DNA from: an uncultured Coriobacteriaceae bacterium
Lineage (GTDB): Bacteria; Actinomycetota; Coriobacteriia; Coriobacteriales; Atopobiaceae
DNA length: 64,000 nt
Reading direction: 5' to 3'
Assembly (NCBI GenBank): GCA_902780305.1
Contig: CACZFB010000002.1
Span: 1-64,000, forward strand
Every line of letters begins with the position of its first letter. Position 1 is the first letter of the stretch. The translations under genes and the position numbers were made by a program. This document shows, one piece after another, positions 15,798 to 23,368 of the stretch. Below the pieces are notes generated by a model. That model did no database searches. It saw nothing but the letters and a program-made list of their open reading frames with translations, and was not told the DNA's origin.

Positions 15798-16571
15798 CTA
15801 GGACTTCTTGTGGGGGCGCTTCCTGCTCTCCTTGCGCACCACGTCAACCTGCAGCGGCTGCTCGGCGAGCTTCGCCTCGGCGTCGGCCTTGGCCTGCGCC
15901 ATCACGCGCTTGGTGATGAGCTGCTGCTGGGCAACCTGCCACAGGGCGGAGGTGTTGTAGTACAGGAGCACGCCGGAGGGAAGGCCCCAACCGATCCACA
16001 CCATCCACACTGCCATCACGACGCCCATGATGCGGCTCGTGCGCTGCTGGGCAGGGTCGGTGGAGACCTGCGTGTTGAGCAGCATGGGCACGAGCGTGAG
16101 CACGCCAAACAGCACATCGAGGAAGATGTACACGACCGCGGCCTGGATTCCCGACTCCGCGATTACCTGAGACGGACCCACGGCGAGGTTGGGCACGATG
16201 TTGTAGAACGAGGCCTGGCCTCCCGCGATTCCCTCGACGTTGCGAATGACGCTAAACAGGGCAAAGAAGATGGGCATCTGCAGCAGGATGGGGAGGCAGC
16301 CGCCCATGGGGTTGAACTTGTTCTCCGCATAGAACTTGCGCATCTCCTCCTGAAGCTTTTGCGGGTCGTCGGAATAGCGCTCCTGCAGCGCCTGCATCTG
16401 CGGCTGCAGCACCTGCATCTTTGCCGACGACTTGGTGGACTTGGTCATGAGCGGCGTGATGAGCACGCGCACGATAAGCGTGAGGATGATGATGGCCAGT
16501 CCCCAGTCCCCGCAGAATCCGTGGATTGCCGCAAGGATGTTGGTTATGAGGTTAATAAATGCTTCCCACAT
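15798..16571 (-). CDS. yidC: Membrane protein insertase YidC/OxaA
   Basis: The 257-residue short YidC inserts membrane proteins alone or with SecYEG. The N-terminus is a membrane segment (residues 5-20), then WGLAIIILTLIVRVLITPLMTKS with the conserved Arg in the first core helix, a charged helical hairpin (QPQMQALQERYSDDPQKLQ), NPMGGCLPILLQMPIFFALF, and three further membrane segments ending in GLPSGVLLYYNTSALWQVAQQ. The basic C-terminal tail (KESRKRPHKKS) may bind the ribosome. It is in the conserved rnpA-yidD-yidC-jag operon. Confidence 0.95.
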   Translation of the reverse strand: MWEAFINLITNILAAIHGFCGDWGLAIIILTLIVRVLITPLMTKSTKSSAKMQVLQPQMQALQERYSDDPQKLQEEMRKFYAENKFNPMGGCLPILLQMPIFFALFSVIRNVEGIAGGQASFYNIVPNLAVGPSQVIAESGIQAAVVYIFLDVLFGVLTLVPMLLNTQVSTDPAQQRTSRIMGVVMAVWMVWIGWGLPSGVLLYYNTSALWQVAQQQLITKRVMAQAKADAEAKLAEQPLQVDVVRKESRKRPHKKS

Positions 16572-16595
16572 GTTGTTTCCGTTCCTTTGCCCTAG

Positions 16596-16826
16596 TTATG
16601 GGACGGGATCAAAGCCGCCTCGGCGAAACGGGTTGCAGCGAAGAATACGACGCATCGCCAACCAGCTTCCCCGCGCGGCGCCATACTTGCCGATTGCTTC
16701 GAGCGCATACTCGGAGCACGTGGGGGTGTAGATGCAGGCGTCCGGCAAGAGTGGAGAAATATAGCGCTTGTATGCCCGCACGATTGCCATGAGGGCTCTG
16801 GCCACGCGGCCCGGACCCTTGCTCAT
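16596..16826 (-). CDS. yidD: Membrane protein insertion efficiency factor YidD
   Basis: The 76-residue protein contains the invariant YidD core [20 protein letters not shown], then [12 protein letters not shown] and [17 protein letters not shown]. It is a small membrane-associated protein that aids YidC-dependent insertion. Its start overlaps the rnpA stop by 4 bp, and yidC follows 24 bp later. Confidence 0.95.
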   Translation of the reverse strand: MSKGPGRVARALMAIVRAYKRYISPLLPDACIYTPTCSEYALEAIGKYGAARGSWLAMRRILRCNPFRRGGFDPVP

Positions 16827-17146
16827 TGGACGTGCGCCCTTTCCATAAGACGACCCAGCGCTTGGGCCACCTCACTGGGATGGGCGTCGTGCGTGGCACG
16901 CGTCGCGAACAGGATGACGTCCGCCTCATTGCCCGGGAGGCCACACGAGCGCGCGGCCTCCCTCAAAACACGCTTGCACCTGTTGCGGAAAACCGCGTTG
17001 CCCAATCGCTTTGGGGCGACGAAGGCAACGCGTCCCCGACCTGCGCATCCCTCGCGGAGCACGGTCGTCCGCACAAGCGGGTGGTTGTATCGCCTCCCGC
17101 TCCTGAAGACCCTCTCAAAGTCCTGCTTGGATTTGATGGTCTCCAT
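16823..17146 (-). CDS. rnpA: Ribonuclease P protein component
   Basis: The 107-residue basic protein cofactor of RNase P is needed for tRNA 5' maturation. The family motif [13 protein letters not shown] is present (conserved RNR..KR.xRE), along with [12 protein letters not shown] and [14 protein letters not shown]. The gene follows rpmH by 9 bp in the conserved order. Confidence 0.96.
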   Translation of the reverse strand: METIKSKQDFERVFRSGRRYNHPLVRTTVLREGCAGRGRVAFVAPKRLGNAVFRNRCKRVLREAARSCGLPGNEADVILFATRATHDAHPSEVAQALGRLMERAHVQ

Positions 17147-17155
17147 GGGGTTGGG

Positions 17156-17296
17156 TTATTTGGAGACGGTAAGGCGCTTGCGGCCCTTGGCGCGACGGCG
17201 CGCGAGAACCTGGCGGCCACCCTTGGTTGCCATGCGTGCGCGGAAGCCGTGGGTCTTGGCGCGCTTCCTCTTGTTTGGCTGATACGTGCGTTTCAT
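17156..17296 (-). CDS. rpmH: 50S ribosomal protein L34
   Basis: The 46-residue protein is too short for many gene finders but unmistakable: it begins [20 protein letters not shown] and ends [26 protein letters not shown] just before the ATG gives a strong Shine-Dalgarno sequence. It is the first gene of the leftward rpmH-rnpA-yidD-yidC-jag-rsmG block next to the origin. Confidence 0.97.
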   Translation of the reverse strand: MKRTYQPNKRKRAKTHGFRARMATKGGRQVLARRRAKGRKRLTVSK

Positions 17297-17653
17297 GGTT
17301 CCTCCTGCAGGCTATGGTCTGGGGCGATATCCCCTGACGTTCAAATTTCAAGCCTACAAAGTGTAAATGTGTAAAACGTGGGTGTCAACCTGCGCACATC
17401 CCCTCCACGTGTTTGCCCGGTTGGCCGGCCTGTCAGGGGCGGTAACCCCCTTTGATCGGGCAGCCTGAAATATATCTTACAAAGCGACGTTAACTTTCAT
17501 GCTTCGTGCTAGAATCTTCACCTGCTTTTGAAAGTTTTCTCTCGATTTTTCATCACGTTATTCTCATCTGTAGAAAACTTTCTTTCACATAATTTTCGGA
17601 TTGAAAGTTTTCTTCACGTGTACAATGCTTGTTGAGAACTTCGAGGAGGGCGC
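17297..17653. other. Origin-proximal intergenic region with GAAAGTTTTCT iterons
   Basis: This 357-bp AT-richer gap lies between divergent rpmH and the HATPase gene. It holds three copies of GAAAGTTTTCT (17530-17540 forward, 17572-17582 reverse, 17603-17613 forward), two DnaA-box-like sequences (17569-17577 TGTAGAAAA; 17630-17638 TGTTGAGAA), and a degenerate half family A element near 17434-17460. The position matches the left half of a bipartite oriC. Origin function is inferred from location and iterated motifs. Confidence 0.7.
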
Positions 17654-18670
17654 ATGGCGCAGGACTTCTACCCGTTCGTGGAGAACGGCGAGGCATCGCA
17701 GGTGGGCGAGGGCACCGTACGGCACGCGGCGCGCATTGCCGTGTACGACGATGCCGCCGCGGCGCCGCGCGTGGTGGTGGTGGAGCCCCAGGAGATTCGC
17801 CCCTACCTCGAGGAGATCACGCGCGTGGTCACCCAGCTGGCCAAGGAGCAGGGCGGCAGCATACCCTTTATGGTCATTCGCGAGATCGTGGAGAACCTCA
17901 TCCACGCCTACTTTATGGAGCCCACCATCTCGATCCTGGACGGCGGGAACACGATTCGCTTCTCGGACCAGGGTCCGGGAATCGCGCACAAGGATCTCGC
18001 ACTCCAGTACGGCACCACGTCGGCGACCGAGGAGATGAAGCGCTACATTCGCGGCGTGGGATCGGGACTGCCCTACGCCCAGCAATACATGCAGGACAAG
18101 GGCGGTTCGCTGCGCATAGACGACAACATGGCAGGCGGCACGGTGGTAACCATCAGCGCGGTGGGCGAATCCACCGCGGCGCAAGACTCCGCCGGCGGCC
18201 TCGGCGCACCGGCGCAGGCCGCACCGCCCGCCCCGCAGGGCTGGCCCGGCGCCCAACAGGCCTGGCCCCCCGCGCAACAGGGTTGGCAGGCACCGCAGCA
18301 GGGTTGGGCGACGCAGCAATACCCCGCGCCCGCATGGCAACAGCCACAACAGGGTTGGCAACCCCAAGGCGCGGCACAACCCTACGCCCCGGCGCCCGTG
18401 CAGCAGCCGGCGCCCGTACAGCAGCCTCCGGCAGACCTCTCCTGGATCACGCTCTCGGCACGCGGCCGTGCGGTGGTCAACTACCTCGCCGCCCACGACG
18501 CCGTGGGGCCGTCCGACCTCTCGCGCGCGTACGGCGAGTCGCAGCCCACCTGGACGCGGGAGCTGCAGATGCTCGAGGAGCAGGGGCTCGTGCGCAAGGA
18601 CGGCCAGAAGCGGCGGCTCACCATATTGGGGCGCACCTACTTGGAGCGCCACGGCGGCTACCTGCCATAG
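17654..18670 (+). CDS. HATPase-fold ATP-binding protein with Q/W/P linker and winged-helix C-terminus
   Basis: This 338-residue protein sits between rpmH and dnaA. Residues about 60-170 form a GHKL/HATPase_c domain: N-box REIVENLIHAYF (76-87), G1-like DQGPGI (105-110) and G2-like GVGSGLPYA (134-142). No dimerisation/phosphoacceptor His box or sensor domain is evident, so it is not a conventional sensor kinase. Residues 173-260 are low-complexity with repeated QQGW. Residues 262-338 look like a winged helix (AVVNYLAAHDAVGPSDLSRAYG, TRELQMLEEQGLVRKDGQKRR). AGGAGGG precedes the ATG. The gene ends 81 bp before dnaA. A role in controlling dnaA or origin activity is plausible but inferred only from position and domains. 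Confidence 0.82.
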   Translation: MAQDFYPFVENGEASQVGEGTVRHAARIAVYDDAAAAPRVVVVEPQEIRPYLEEITRVVTQLAKEQGGSIPFMVIREIVENLIHAYFMEPTISILDGGNTIRFSDQGPGIAHKDLALQYGTTSATEEMKRYIRGVGSGLPYAQQYMQDKGGSLRIDDNMAGGTVVTISAVGESTAAQDSAGGLGAPAQAAPPAPQGWPGAQQAWPPAQQGWQAPQQGWATQQYPAPAWQQPQQGWQPQGAAQPYAPAPVQQPAPVQQPPADLSWITLSARGRAVVNYLAAHDAVGPSDLSRAYGESQPTWTRELQMLEEQGLVRKDGQKRRLTILGRTYLERHGGYLP

Positions 18671-18676
18671 ACCGAG

Positions 18677-18685
18677 TTTTCGACA
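18677..18685 (-). promoter_or_regulatory. Candidate DnaA-box-like site upstream of dnaA
   Basis: TTTTCGACA (reverse strand TGTCGAAAA) lies in the short gap before dnaA and resembles the other TGTnGARAA sequences around this gene. It may be an autoregulatory DnaA site. This is based on a single 9-mer match. Confidence 0.35.
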
Positions 18686-18751
18686 AAATTTACGCCCGAG
18701 TCGAGTTTTCTTCATATACTATACGGGCACACCACAGAAGTCTGGAGACAC

Positions 18752-20215
18752 ATGGAAGGCACAAGCGAGACAGATGCCGACATCCTATGGGAGGATGTCG
18801 TCGCCGCGCTTCAGGACAGCGACCTGCCCGCCGCGACCATAGCCATGCTGCAAAGCTGCTCGGCAACTAAGCTGGAGGGGGACACGCTGCTCGTCTCCTG
18901 TGCGTCGAGGTTCGTGCAGCGTACACTGGGACGGCTCTCGCAGCAGCTCGACGACGCAGCGAGCGCCGTGGCGTTCGAACCCGTTCACGTGGAGGTGCAG
19001 GTGACGCGCGACGAGGTGGCCCAAAGACGCTCGCGCGAGCGAGCCGTGGCGCCCGAGCCGCCGCGCGCTCCGCAGCCGGCACCGGCCCCGGAACCTCGCC
19101 CGAGCGCGAGGAAGAACCCGCTGCTGGAAGACATCACCCCCGTGGACTCGCTGCTCACGTTCGACCGCTTTGTTGAGGGACCCCAAAACAAGTTCGCGCT
19201 CGACGCGGCGAAGCAGGTGGCCAACGGCAACCGCAACTACAACCCGCTGTTCATCTATGGCAAGAGCGGGCTGGGCAAGACCCACCTGTTGCGGGCCATA
19301 CAAAACTACATCGCGCAAAACGACCCGGAGCGCACGTGCGTGTACCGGGTGGCCACCGACTTTATTGACGACTACTCCCGCGCCATGAAGAACGCCCGCG
19401 CGGGCGCGGCCGAGGCGCTGGCCGAGAACTACCACAGCATCGACGTGCTCATCGTGGACGACGTGCAGCTTATGAGCACCGCCGCCGGCACCATCGGCTT
19501 CTTCTACGACACTTTTAACTACCTCGTCGGCCACGGCAAGCAGATTGTGCTCGCTGCCGACCGCACCCCCTCCGAGCTGGGCATGGGGCAGTCGCGGTTC
19601 GACGAGCGCGTTACCAGCAGGCTGGACTCGGGCATGACCGTCTCGGTGCAGGTCCCCGACTACGAGCTCAAGCTGCAGCTTATCGACGCGTTCTACGAGC
19701 GCATGCGCGCCGACGCGCGTGAGCAGCACGTGCCGGGCATGGACGCCCACATAAGCGAGGACCTGAGGCGCGTTATGGCCGAGCGGGCGGGCACCAACAT
19801 CCGCGTGATCGAGGGATACGTGCAGTCGTGCCTCATGCTGGCCTTCCAGCGCGAGGCCCTGGGCTCGGCCATAACCGAGGAGGACATCGTGGGCGTGGCC
19901 GAGCAGAAGTGGCCCACGGGCCAGCGGCGCGTCACGGTGGAGCAGATCCAGGAGGCCGTGGAGCACAGCTACGGGATCGACCACGCGGGCCTGGTGGGCA
20001 GCAGGCGCAACAAGGAGCTGATGGAGCCGCGGCACGTGGCCATCTGGCTCACGAGGGAGCTGACCGACAACACGCTCGCCGACATAGGCAAGCACTTTGG
20101 CAACCGCACCCACGCCACCGTAAAGCACAGCATCCACGTGATCGAGGTGGGCATGCGCGACGACCGCATGCTGCAGGACCGCGTGGCGCGCATACGCGAC
20201 TCCGTGCTCGAGTAG
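18752..20215 (+). CDS. dnaA: Chromosomal replication initiator protein DnaA
   Basis: The 487-residue AAA+ initiator opens oriC. Domain I is at residues 1-90, followed by a Pro/Ala/Arg-rich linker (about 95-125), then domain III with Walker A YGKSGLGKTHLL, Walker B VLIVDDVQLM and sensor regions. Domain IV ends with the helix-turn-helix containing ADIGKHFGNRTHATVKHSIH (G450 onward). The near-universal signature is GGRDHTTVxHA; here the residues matching E. coli Asp433 and Thr435 are Thr453 and Ala455. This change fits the non-canonical boxes around the gene (see findings). The ATG is the first Met with downstream homology. Confidence 0.96.
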   Translation: MEGTSETDADILWEDVVAALQDSDLPAATIAMLQSCSATKLEGDTLLVSCASRFVQRTLGRLSQQLDDAASAVAFEPVHVEVQVTRDEVAQRRSRERAVAPEPPRAPQPAPAPEPRPSARKNPLLEDITPVDSLLTFDRFVEGPQNKFALDAAKQVANGNRNYNPLFIYGKSGLGKTHLLRAIQNYIAQNDPERTCVYRVATDFIDDYSRAMKNARAGAAEALAENYHSIDVLIVDDVQLMSTAAGTIGFFYDTFNYLVGHGKQIVLAADRTPSELGMGQSRFDERVTSRLDSGMTVSVQVPDYELKLQLIDAFYERMRADAREQHVPGMDAHISEDLRRVMAERAGTNIRVIEGYVQSCLMLAFQREALGSAITEEDIVGVAEQKWPTGQRRVTVEQIQEAVEHSYGIDHAGLVGSRRNKELMEPRHVAIWLTRELTDNTLADIGKHFGNRTHATVKHSIHVIEVGMRDDRMLQDRVARIRDSVLE

Positions 20216-20454
20216 GAGCACCCATGTTAACAACTCTGTTGAACGGGCGAACAAGTCGCGCTACAAGCCCGCGGCGCGTGTTGAGAGCGTTTTTCGATTG
20301 CGTGTTGAAAGAAGAGAAGGGTGAGAGCGCGCTCAAGGTCCCGAGGTCTGCTTTGTGGGGTCTACGTGGGACGATGCTCGTTTCTCAACATTTCTACAGC
20401 GCCTACTACTGCTACTAGATTCTGAATAGATAAATAAGAACAATAGGAGGACAG
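20216..20454. other. oriC: dnaA-dnaN intergenic region, candidate oriC with variant DnaA boxes
   Basis: This 239-bp non-coding gap has TGTTGA-type 9-mers at 20237-20245 (TGTTGAACG), 20279-20287 (TGTTGAGAG), 20303-20311 (TGTTGAAAG) and, on the reverse strand, 20382-20390 (TGTTGAGAA), with a further TGTAGA-type match at 20390-20398. An AT-rich stretch (about 20417-20447) directly precedes dnaN and could be the unwinding element. No perfect TTATCCACA box is present. Location and clustering support oriC. Confidence 0.75.
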
Positions 20455-21558
20455 ATGAGAATCACCGTAAGCCAGTCGGCGCTCGCGAAGGCGTTGGCCG
20501 TCGTGGGCAAGGGCATTGGCAACCAGGCGACCCTTCCCGTGCTCGCCGGCGTGTATTTGCGCGCGCAGGAGGGGACCATCGAGTTGCAGACCACCAACCT
20601 CAACATCTCGATTCGTCATGCCATACCGGCAAACGTCGAGGAGGAGGGCGCCGTGGTGGTCTCGGGCAAGACCCTTACCAACGTGGTGAAGAACCTCCCC
20701 GACTCGGCGGTGAGCATGGAGGGTGACAAGACCGGCGTGCGCGTTACGTGCGACCAGTCGAGCTTTAGGCTCAACGCCCTGGACCCGCAGGACTTCCCCG
20801 AGTTCCCCTCCTACGAGCTCAGCCAGCAGGTGGAGCTCTCCAGCTCGCTGCTCACCAGCATGGTGGACAAGGTGTACAAGGTGACGAGCAAGGACACGTC
20901 GCGACCCATCCTGGCCGGCGTGCTGGTAACCGTGGAGGACAACACCATCCGCCTGGTCGCCACCGACTCGTACCGTCTTGCGGTGTGCGACACCAACAGC
21001 GAGACGTCCGGCGTCGAGGGGGCCTTCGAGGCCATCGTGCCGGGCGCCATCTTCCACGACGTCCTGGGTCTGCCCTCCATGACCGACACCGTGCAGGTGG
21101 GTCTCACCGACAGCCAGGTGGTGTTCTCGTTTGGCTCCACGACCTACGTGTCCCGCCGCATCGAGGGAAACTTCCCCAACTTCCGCCAACTGCTTCCCAC
21201 GTCGTGCAACACCACCGTGCGCGTGGACGGCGGCCTCCTGGCGCAGGCCCTGCGGCGCGTGTCGGTAATCGCGCTCTCCAACCCGTCGGTGCGCTTCGAC
21301 ATCGACGCCGATGCCGGCCTGCTCAAGCTCTCGGCCTCGTCTCCCGACCAGGGCGAGTCCACCGAGCTGCTCGACGTCGAGGTGGAGGGAGACTCCATGG
21401 CGATCGCCCTCAACTACCACTACGTGCTGGACTGCGTGAGCGCCGCAGCCACCGACGCCGAGCTCACCCTGGAGCTGCTCAGCTCCATGCAGCCGGCCAT
21501 CTTCAAGTCGTACGCCTCCATCAACTACCTCTATCTGCTCATGCCGGTGAGGATGTAG
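20455..21558 (+). CDS. dnaN: DNA polymerase III beta sliding clamp
   Basis: The 367-residue clamp tethers replicative polymerase and other partners to DNA. It begins MRITVSQSALAKALAVVGKGI and shows three repeated clamp domains. Typical elements include VSGKTLTNVVKNLP, LVATDSYRLAVCD, and the C-terminal LNYHYVLDCV with terminal YLYLLMPVRM (MPMRL-like end). AGGAGG is placed 6 nt before the ATG. A family B palindrome overlaps the stop codon. Confidence 0.97.
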   Translation: MRITVSQSALAKALAVVGKGIGNQATLPVLAGVYLRAQEGTIELQTTNLNISIRHAIPANVEEEGAVVVSGKTLTNVVKNLPDSAVSMEGDKTGVRVTCDQSSFRLNALDPQDFPEFPSYELSQQVELSSSLLTSMVDKVYKVTSKDTSRPILAGVLVTVEDNTIRLVATDSYRLAVCDTNSETSGVEGAFEAIVPGAIFHDVLGLPSMTDTVQVGLTDSQVVFSFGSTTYVSRRIEGNFPNFRQLLPTSCNTTVRVDGGLLAQALRRVSVIALSNPSVRFDIDADAGLLKLSASSPDQGESTELLDVEVEGDSMAIALNYHYVLDCVSAAATDAELTLELLSSMQPAIFKSYASINYLYLLMPVRM

Positions 21559-21590
21559 GTGAGAAAAGGGGCCAAACCCCTTTTCTCACC
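21558..21590. repeat. Family B palindrome (GAGAAAAGGGGCC type)
   Basis: Perfect 14-bp arms (GGTGAGAAAAGGGG / CCCCTTTTCTCACC) surround a CCAAA loop. The first base overlaps the dnaN stop codon, 20 bp before recF. It could attenuate readthrough into recF. Similar copies lie at 35187, 37270, 47468 and 49424. Confidence 0.88.
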
Positions 21591-21610
21591 ACACGAGGGA
21601 AAGGGCGAGG

Positions 21611-22699
21611 ATGGGGCTGTCCGTCTCGCGCATAGCGCTCTTTGACTGGCGGAGCTTTGCCGACCGCACCATGGAGCTGTCGGGAGGGCTCACGGTGCTC
21701 GCCGGGCCAAACGCCACGGGCAAGACCAACACCGTGGAGGCCCTGCAGCTGCTTACCGCGGGGATGTCGTTTAGGCACCCGCGCACGAACGACCTGGTTC
21801 GCCAGGGCGCCACCCGTGGTCGGGCGAGCGCTCGCCTGGAGGGAGACGGTCGCGTGGTGGACGTCGCGTGCGAGGTGGCCGACGGCAAGCGTCGGTTTGT
21901 CCGCAACGACAAGCCCTGTCGTCCCGCAGACCTCTCCTCCACCCTCATGTCGGTGCTCTTTTGCCCCGACGACCTCTCGCTGGTAAAGGGTTCGGCCCGC
22001 AACCGCCGCGAGGCGCTCGATGCGTTTGGGTCGCAGGCAAACGAGGGCTACCGCAAGGTGGCCCGCGCCTACGCTCGCTCCATCGAGCAGAGGAACCGCC
22101 TGCTCAAGGAGCCGGACCTCGACTTGGGGATGCTGGCGGCGTGGGACGCGTCGGTGGCGCTCGGTGGCGCCACGCTGCTCCATGCCCGCCTGGGGCTGTT
22201 CGCCCGCCTGCGTCGGCACCTGCGCGAGGTGTATGCGCAGGTGGCTGGCGGAGAGGAGATCGAGTGCGGCTACGAGTGCAGCCTGGGTGGTGGCGTGGAG
22301 CTGATGTCCAAGTCGGAGCTGCGCGACCTCTTCTTGGACCGGCTGGAGCAGGGCCGCGACGAGGAGCTGCGCCGGGGAATCACACTCGTTGGCCCGCAGC
22401 GCGACGACGTGGTCTTTTGGATCTCGGGCAAGGACGCCCGTGCGTTTGGCAGCCAGGGACAGCAGCGCTCGGTGGTGCTGGCGTGGAAGATGGCCGAGGT
22501 GGCCATTGCCCGCGAGGTCGTGGGCGAGCAGCCCCTGCTGCTGCTCGACGATGTGATGAGCGAGCTGGACGCCACGCGCCGCGCCGCGATGACGCGCTTC
22601 GTGGAGGGCGGCATCCAGACGGTGGTGACCACCACCAACCTGGACTACTTCCCTGCCGACCTGCTGGCGCAGGCGGAGGTGATCGACTTTGGCGCATGA
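21611..22699 (+). CDS. recF: DNA replication and repair protein RecF
   Basis: The 362-residue SMC-like ATPase helps load RecA at gaps with RecO and RecR. Walker A is LAGPNATGKTNTVEALQLL, the ABC signature region is FGSQGQQRSVVLAWKMAEV, and Walker B is LLLLDDVMSELDATRR. The last codons overlap the downstream DciA-like gene by 11 bp. Order dnaN-recF-DUF721-gyrB is characteristic of actinobacteria. Confidence 0.95.
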   Translation: MGLSVSRIALFDWRSFADRTMELSGGLTVLAGPNATGKTNTVEALQLLTAGMSFRHPRTNDLVRQGATRGRASARLEGDGRVVDVACEVADGKRRFVRNDKPCRPADLSSTLMSVLFCPDDLSLVKGSARNRREALDAFGSQANEGYRKVARAYARSIEQRNRLLKEPDLDLGMLAAWDASVALGGATLLHARLGLFARLRRHLREVYAQVAGGEEIECGYECSLGGGVELMSKSELRDLFLDRLEQGRDEELRRGITLVGPQRDDVVFWISGKDARAFGSQGQQRSVVLAWKMAEVAIAREVVGEQPLLLLDDVMSELDATRRAAMTRFVEGGIQTVVTTTNLDYFPADLLAQAEVIDFGA

Positions 22700-23213
22700 G
22701 CGGGGCGGTCCCGCCACGCGTGCCGGCGCGCTGGTCGCCGGCCTGCTCGCGGGGCCTCTGGGAGACGACCTTGGCGAGGCACAACGCGCCGCGCGGGCGT
22801 GGTATGCCGCCAACGGCGACCGCGAGCGGGCGCATACCACGGGCGTGTGGCTGCGCAAGCCGCCGCGCGCCGGCGCCGACCCCGTTATGGTGGTGCGCGT
22901 GGACTCGGGCCTGCTCGCCTCGGAGCTGGGGACCAACAAGGACCTCTACCTCTCGCGTCTCTCCTTCCATGGCGTTCGGGTGTCCGACATCCGCTTTGAC
23001 GTGGGGCAGATGCCGGCCGCCGCGTCGCGGCCGCCCCGGCCGCGCCAGGTGCCCGAGAAAGCCGCTCGCCCGCAGCGCGAGCTCTCCCCCGGCGAGCGCG
23101 AGCGCGTGGGGCGCGCCTGCGCCCAGCTGCCCGACGGACTGCGGCAGAGCGTTTCTCGCGCCATGTGCGCGTCTTTGCTCAAAGAGAAGAGTCACACTAC
23201 ACAAGAAGACTAA
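22689..23213 (+). CDS. DUF721/DciA-like protein (putative DnaB loader)
   Basis: This 174-residue protein is between recF and gyrB, the usual site of the actinobacterial DUF721 (DciA) gene, whose products assist loading of the replicative helicase. The N-terminal domain includes LLAGPLGDDLGEAQRAARAWYAA and later VVRVDSGLLASELGTNKDLYLSRL, fitting the DUF721 beta-sheet with a partner-binding helix. A Pro/Arg-rich linker separates a helical C-terminus. The start is probably TTG at 22689, inside recF; no in-frame ATG exists before the conserved core. Assignment rests on context and core motifs, so it is moderately certain. Confidence 0.75.
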   Translation: MAHERGGPATRAGALVAGLLAGPLGDDLGEAQRAARAWYAANGDRERAHTTGVWLRKPPRAGADPVMVVRVDSGLLASELGTNKDLYLSRLSFHGVRVSDIRFDVGQMPAAASRPPRPRQVPEKAARPQRELSPGERERVGRACAQLPDGLRQSVSRAMCASLLKEKSHTTQED

Positions 23214-23368
23214 AAAGCGCCTTATTTTGGCTCTCAGGCGCTCATATGCGGTACAATAGAACATCGCACTACCAACGGGAGGCCCACGTCTCGCGGCCCG
23301 GCATGCGGCCGCCGGTGGAGGCTCCCCCCGCGCGCCTTGGGCGCCCGCGGCAAACAGAGAGGAACCAC

